A stretch of DNA of 64,000 nt, from positions 248,001-312,000 of the forward strand of contig NZ_FRCS01000005.1 of assembly GCF_900143005.1 (NCBI RefSeq), given 5' to 3'. Below are positions 60,659-64,000 of the stretch, in pieces. Source of the DNA: Cryptosporangium aurantiacum. Its GTDB lineage: Bacteria > Actinomycetota > Actinomycetes > Mycobacteriales > Cryptosporangiaceae. A program made the translations under genes and the position numbers. The number at the start of each line of letters is the position of its first letter. Within the stretch, counting starts at the first letter, position 1. The notes below the pieces were generated by a model. The model was given only the letters and a program-made list of their open reading frames with translations, did not search any database and had not been told where the DNA came from.

Positions 60659-60803
60659 GCGCCGGTTCTCCCTCGCCTCGGTGCTACCGCGACTTCGTCC
60701 CTGAACAGCTCGGGATACGTTGCTGCGTAGCTGATAGATGAATTGTCCACGACCGGCGAAGCCGCCGTCACACTGGCTCGCCGACCCCACTACCGGAGCG
60801 CTC
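60659..60803. promoter_or_regulatory. Divergent region between mca and the DUF4307 gene
   Basis: This 145-base gap has an AT-richer patch around 60712-60745, the likely promoter zone. The frame of the DUF4307 gene is open to ATG 60738, but GTG 60804 has the better ribosome site. Confidence 0.4.
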
Positions 60804-61202
60804 GTGACCGCACCCGTATTTCCGCCCGGCCGGTACGGCCGGCGACGCGCATCGCGCAGCTATCCACGATGGCTGGTTCCGGCCCTGGTCGGAGTGGTCG
60901 TGGTCGGGGGGTTCGGCGTCGCAGGAAAGCTCTACACGACCTACGGCGACGACCACGTCGAGTCCCGGGTGCTGCGCTACTCGGTGACCTCCGACCGGGC
61001 CGTGCGGATCGAGGTGGAGGTGTCCGGACCGCGCGACACACCGCTGAAGTGTGCGGTGCGCTCCCGGGCCGAGGACGGCTCCGAAGTGGGCCGTACCGAG
61101 ATCTCGGTTCCGGAGGGTGATTCCGTGGTCACGCAGATCGTGATCCTTCCCACGACGCAGCGCGCGGTCAGCGGCGAGACGGCCGGATGCGTTCCGGCGT
61201 GA
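60804..61202 (+). CDS. DUF4307-family membrane protein
   Basis: The 132-residue protein has a basic N-terminus (PGRYGRRRASRSYPRW), one helix (WLVPALVGVVVVGGFGVAG) and an extracytoplasmic beta domain (YSVTSDRAVRIEVEVSG, CAVRSRAEDGSEVGRTEI) with two cysteines. This matches DUF4307, which is almost always next to mca in actinobacteria; a role in envelope or mycothiol-linked stress is unproven. GTG 60804 has GGAG six bases upstream; ATG 60738 is an alternative. Confidence 0.82.
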   Translation: MTAPVFPPGRYGRRRASRSYPRWLVPALVGVVVVGGFGVAGKLYTTYGDDHVESRVLRYSVTSDRAVRIEVEVSGPRDTPLKCAVRSRAEDGSEVGRTEISVPEGDSVVTQIVILPTTQRAVSGETAGCVPA

Positions 61203-61430
61203 ACCGGGAGCCTCTGCGCGCCGTTCCGATAATTGGAGTGTCCAGAGGGGCAACCGTTCCTCCGAACGATGGACGGTGAGGTCGGGTAGCGGGATCGCAT
61301 CCGGACAGCAGCCTCGCCGCTGGGAGATTCCCGGGGTTACCTGGCTAGTGCGTGACGGGGTCTTCCGCACGTAGCCGCCGGCCTTCTCCGCTGACGGTTG
61401 TCACGACGACCGACCGGAGACCTCGCCCGC

Positions 61431-62570
61431 ATGGCTGCTCGGCACGAACCCACGTCCTCCCGTGGTGGCGACCGCCACGACGGGGGCGATGCGTCGCGCC
61501 GTCGGAGCGTCTCCCGGCACGCAGCCGCGACGACCGACCCGCTGTACTGGGCCCGCGCCCGGGCGGCCGAGCAGGAAGCCGCGCTCGACCGCGCCGGCTA
61601 CGACGCCGGTTATACCGGCGAGTACGACCGCCTCTCCGACGTCACCGAGGAACTGCCGGTGACGGCTCCGGAGCCGGAAGAGCCGGTCGTCCCGGAGTGG
61701 TCGGGGCGGCTGCCGTTACCGCTCGGCAGGCCTGTCGCCGACGCCACGACCGACTCGCTCCCGGCGTTGCGCCGCGACGAGGACGCCACCACCGTCGACC
61801 TCCCCGCGGTGCCGTTCCCGGCGGCGGAGACCGTCGACTCGCGCGAGCGCCCGCTGGCGCTGGTCACCCGGCGTCCGGAGCGTTCGGCGCTGGCCCGGCG
61901 GACCTACGCCGGGCGCCACCGGATGCCGGAACCCGTGGCGCCGGTCCGGCTCGGGCTGTCCACCGTCGGGATGACCGTCGCGGTCGGCGTCCTCGGCGTC
62001 ACGCTGGCCATGCTGCACGCGCAACCGAGCAACCAGGCGGACAGCAACGCACCGCCGTTCTCGGCGGCCTCGCCGGGCGCCACCGCCACCCTCGGACCGG
62101 ACGGCCTGCCTGCCGACGGGACGGAGCCCACGTCCGGCCCGCGCCTGCAGATCGGTCCGAAACCGGCGACGACCGCGAGCGGCACGGCCGGGCCGGGAAG
62201 CGCCCCGGGCACCACCCCCGGTGCGGCACGGCCCGGGGTCGCCCCCGCCGCACCGCCGGCCGGCGACGACGGTGGGACCGCCGAGGAACCGGAAACCCGG
62301 AACCCACCCCCGCGGCCGGGCAACCCCGGCCGGACGAGCCGCCCGAGCACCGCCTCCCGCCCGACGCCGACCTGCGCGGCGGCGATGGCCGCCGACCTCG
62401 GGTCGGTCCGCGCCCGGGCGCTCGCCGCCACCACCTCGGCCGACGCCACGGTGGCCACCGATGCGACTACGCAGGCCGACCCGTCGGAGTCGCCGGACGA
62501 GACCACCGAGCCGAGCCCCGAAGAGTCGGCCGAGCAGCCTGATTCCAGTGCGGCTGCGGGTTGCCCGTGA
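61431..62570 (+). CDS. Single-pass membrane protein with Pro/Thr/Ala-rich tail, unknown function
   Basis: The 379-residue protein has a polar, acidic N-terminal cytoplasmic part (about 1-165), one helix (about 172-195, LGLSTVGMTVAVGVLGVTLAML) and a long low-complexity extracytoplasmic tail rich in Pro, Thr, Ala, Gly, Glu and Ser, with two cysteines. No family was recognised. ATG 61431 has GGAGA upstream; an in-frame TTG at 61398 is possible. Such tails often act as wall-spanning or O-mannosylated segments (inference). Confidence 0.65.
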   Translation: MAARHEPTSSRGGDRHDGGDASRRRSVSRHAAATTDPLYWARARAAEQEAALDRAGYDAGYTGEYDRLSDVTEELPVTAPEPEEPVVPEWSGRLPLPLGRPVADATTDSLPALRRDEDATTVDLPAVPFPAAETVDSRERPLALVTRRPERSALARRTYAGRHRMPEPVAPVRLGLSTVGMTVAVGVLGVTLAMLHAQPSNQADSNAPPFSAASPGATATLGPDGLPADGTEPTSGPRLQIGPKPATTASGTAGPGSAPGTTPGAARPGVAPAAPPAGDDGGTAEEPETRNPPPRPGNPGRTSRPSTASRPTPTCAAAMAADLGSVRARALAATTSADATVATDATTQADPSESPDETTEPSPEESAEQPDSSAAAGCP

Positions 62571-62934
62571 GGCCGGAATCCTGATCGCTCGGGCACTTCC
62601 GATCGCGTGAGTCGTTGAACGGGGTGGCATCCAGATGTCATCCTGGTCATCCGGTCGCCTGGGGGCGTCCTCCCGAGGCGGCGAGAGAGGTAGTCAGCGT
62701 GGTGAGACGCACCGCAGTCGATCACGCCAGGACCCGATGCCATCCAGCTGAGAAGCGACGATGGGCCGGCTCCTGGCGAGGTTGACGTCGGTCCGCACAG
62801 TCGTTGAAAAAACCGGCTGAGTAACCACGTGACTGCATTGGGCTTCCCCGAGCCCGGCCCGGAAACGCTCTACCGGGCTATCCTATGAAGCTCTGCTCGA
62901 TCCAGAACTATCCGTTGACCCCCGAGGAGCACCC
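62571..62934 (+). other. Upstream region of greA
   Basis: The 364 bases hold no convincing gene. TATCCT at 62879-62884 is a possible -10, about 50 bases before the greA start. A 7-bp inverted repeat (62851-62857 with 62873-62879) overlaps it. The greA ribosome site GAGGAG is at 62924-62929. Confidence 0.45.
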
Positions 62935-63435
62935 GTGTCTACGACCGATGAGGCGCGCGCAACCTGGCTCACCCAGGAGGCGTTCGACCGGCTGAAGGCC
63001 GAGCTCGAGGAGCTCAAGTCGAACCGCCCGGTGATCGCGGCGGAGATCAACGCGCGGCGCGAGGAAGGCGACCTGCGTGAGAACGGCGGCTACCACGCCG
63101 CCAAGGAGGAGCAGGGTAAGCAGGAGGGCCGGATCCGGCAGCTCGAAGACCTGCTCCGCAGCGCACGAGTCGGCGAGGCGCCCACCAAGGCGACCGTCGT
63201 CGTGCCCGGCACCGTCGTCACCGTGGAGTTCGACGGCGACCCCGACGACACCGAGACCTTCCTCCTCGGCTCCCGGGAGATCTCCTCCACCACGGACCTG
63301 ACCGTGTACTCACCGGAGTCCGCGCTCGGCGCCGCGATCCTGGAGCACAAGCCCGGCGACAAGGTGTCCTACGAGGCGCCCAACGGCCGCACGATCAACG
63401 TCACGATCGCCAAGCTCGAGCCGTTCGCCGGCTAG
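62935..63435 (+). CDS. greA: Transcription elongation factor GreA
   Basis: GreA enters the RNA polymerase secondary channel and promotes cleavage of backtracked RNA. The 166-residue protein shows the N-terminal coiled coil ([21 protein letters not shown], then [23 protein letters not shown] with the acidic tip residues) and a C-terminal FKBP-like domain. GTG 62935 has GAGGAG five bases upstream. It stands between its own promoter region and a convergent terminator. Confidence 0.96.
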   Translation: MSTTDEARATWLTQEAFDRLKAELEELKSNRPVIAAEINARREEGDLRENGGYHAAKEEQGKQEGRIRQLEDLLRSARVGEAPTKATVVVPGTVVTVEFDGDPDDTETFLLGSREISSTTDLTVYSPESALGAAILEHKPGDKVSYEAPNGRTINVTIAKLEPFAG

Positions 63436-63448
63436 TTCGTCTCGTCAC

Positions 63449-63488
63449 GCGGGCCGCGGGTCACTCCACTGAGTAACCTGCGGCCCGC
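63449..63488. terminator. Terminator between greA and the convergent ammonia-lyase gene
   Basis: The stem 63449-63461 with 63476-63488 (13 positions, one mismatch) has a 14-base loop. It includes the last codons of the minus-strand gene, an overlap common between tightly convergent genes. Confidence 0.55.
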
Positions 63489-64000
63489 AGTGCGTTCACG
63501 GTCCGGTGGGAGTGGTCCGGCCCGTCGGTCTCCACGGTGAGCGACACCTCGACGTCCCCGACCCGCAGCGCGGCGTCGTGCCGGACGTGCGCGATGTCCA
63601 GCACGTTCGCGCGCTGCCGGGCCAGGACGCCGAGCAGCCCGGCGAGCATGCCCGGACGGTCGGCGAACCGCACGGTCATGTCGAGGTACCGCCCGGCCGC
63701 CCCCATGCCGTGCTCGATCACCCGCAGCAGCAGCAACGGGTCGATGTTCCCGCCGGACAGCACGACGACGACCGGCGGCGCGAACGCCTCCGGGTCGGCC
63801 AGTACCGCCGCGAGCGCCGCCGCACCGGCGGGTTCGACCACCACCTTCGCCCGCTCCAGCGCGAACAGCAGGGCTTGGGAGAGGTGCTCCTCGGTGACCG
63901 TGCGCACCTCGTCGACCTGGGCGCTGATGTGCGCGAGGGTGAGCGCGCCGGGCTGACCGACCGCGATGCCGTCGGCCATCGTCCGCATCTCGGCCAGCGC
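63461..64000 (-). CDS. ilvA: Threonine ammonia-lyase, C-terminal part (partial)
   Basis: The 5' end lies beyond the right edge. The visible 179 residues read GIAVGQPGALTLAHISAQVD, then EPAGAAALAAVL and VVVLSGGNIDPLLLLRVIEHG, the C-terminal part of the PLP fold II domain. A single ACT domain (RYLDMTVRFADRPGMLAGLLGVLARQRANVLDIAHVRHD in parts) completes it. This is the short threonine dehydratase form common in actinobacteria, which deaminates threonine to 2-oxobutyrate for isoleucine synthesis. The ACT domain suggests allosteric control. Confidence 0.92.
   Translation of the reverse strand, partial: ALAEMRTMADGIAVGQPGALTLAHISAQVDEVRTVTEEHLSQALLFALERAKVVVEPAGAAALAAVLADPEAFAPPVVVVLSGGNIDPLLLLRVIEHGMGAAGRYLDMTVRFADRPGMLAGLLGVLARQRANVLDIAHVRHDAALRVGDVEVSLTVETDGPDHSHRTVNALRAAGYSVE

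Overview
The window is chromosomal DNA from a high-GC actinomycete. I infer this from GC-rich coding DNA, many GTG starts, strong GGAGG-type ribosome sites, a mycothiol S-conjugate amidase (mca) beside a DUF4307 gene and greA, a GTP-type PEP carboxykinase, an Ldt-type L,D-transpeptidase and actinobacterial gene pairs such as phoH/uppS. I cannot name the genus from sequence alone. No rRNA, tRNA, insertion sequence or CRISPR array was seen.

Layout. 0-6.6 kb: rtcB, a class I fumarase, a winged-helix protein, a Uma2-type nuclease and a class II fumarase (fumC). 6.6-18 kb: a membrane-anchored transglycosylase-like protein, an SDR reductase, PhoH2 (PIN plus PhoH), a PucR-type regulator, a short-chain cis-prenyltransferase, pckG, a hemolysin-III/TrhA membrane protein, a conserved hypothetical and a TetR regulator, followed by a 116-bp imperfect palindrome. 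18-22.6 kb: an unusual fusion of a catalytically degenerate asparagine-synthetase scaffold with a CofE-like (F420 gamma-glutamyl ligase) domain, and a YyaL-type thioredoxin-fold protein. 22.6-32.7 kb: a divergent galactose/galactonate locus (De Ley-Doudoroff type). The minus arm carries an SDR sugar dehydrogenase, a GntR regulator, galactonate dehydratase, a partial epimerase-like protein, a PfkB kinase and a KDPG/KDPGal aldolase. The plus arm carries an ABC sugar importer, a glycoside-hydrolase-like protein, the wreck of a GH36 alpha-galactosidase, and a beta-propeller lactonase.

32.7-37.8 kb: a TetR / DUF3500 lipoprotein / nickel-cobalt-type transporter operon, a SnoaL-like protein, small membrane proteins and a PAP2 phosphatase. 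38-48.2 kb: a complete protocatechuate branch of the beta-ketoadipate pathway. An MHS-family permease and pobA converge on each other; pobA diverges from pcaIJFHGBDC, whose genes mostly overlap by 4 nt, and an IclR regulator closes the cluster. A 24-codon partial copy of pcaI lies just before pcaI. 48.3-55.6 kb: an acyl-CoA ligase, a CocE/NonD hydrolase, a DUF3237 protein, an FMN reductase, a DHA2 efflux pump that looks leaderless, and an L,D-transpeptidase lipoprotein.

55.8-59.5 kb holds the most striking object. A transmembrane GAF-GGDEF-EAL gene on the minus strand is preceded by seven tandem mini-genes. Each has its own Shine-Dalgarno site and encodes a heptapeptide M-x-G-A-T-W-G (usually MRGATWG). 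Differences between copies fall almost wholly at synonymous third positions: all four alanine codons occur, along with ATG or GTG starts and TGA or TAA stops. The spacers share only the ribosome site. This argues that the peptide, or its translation, is under selection. Upstream of the array lies a stretch of about 50% GC with no convincing gene. The window ends with mca and a coupled small membrane protein, DUF4307, a Pro/Thr-rich membrane protein, greA and the 3' part of a threonine ammonia-lyase gene.
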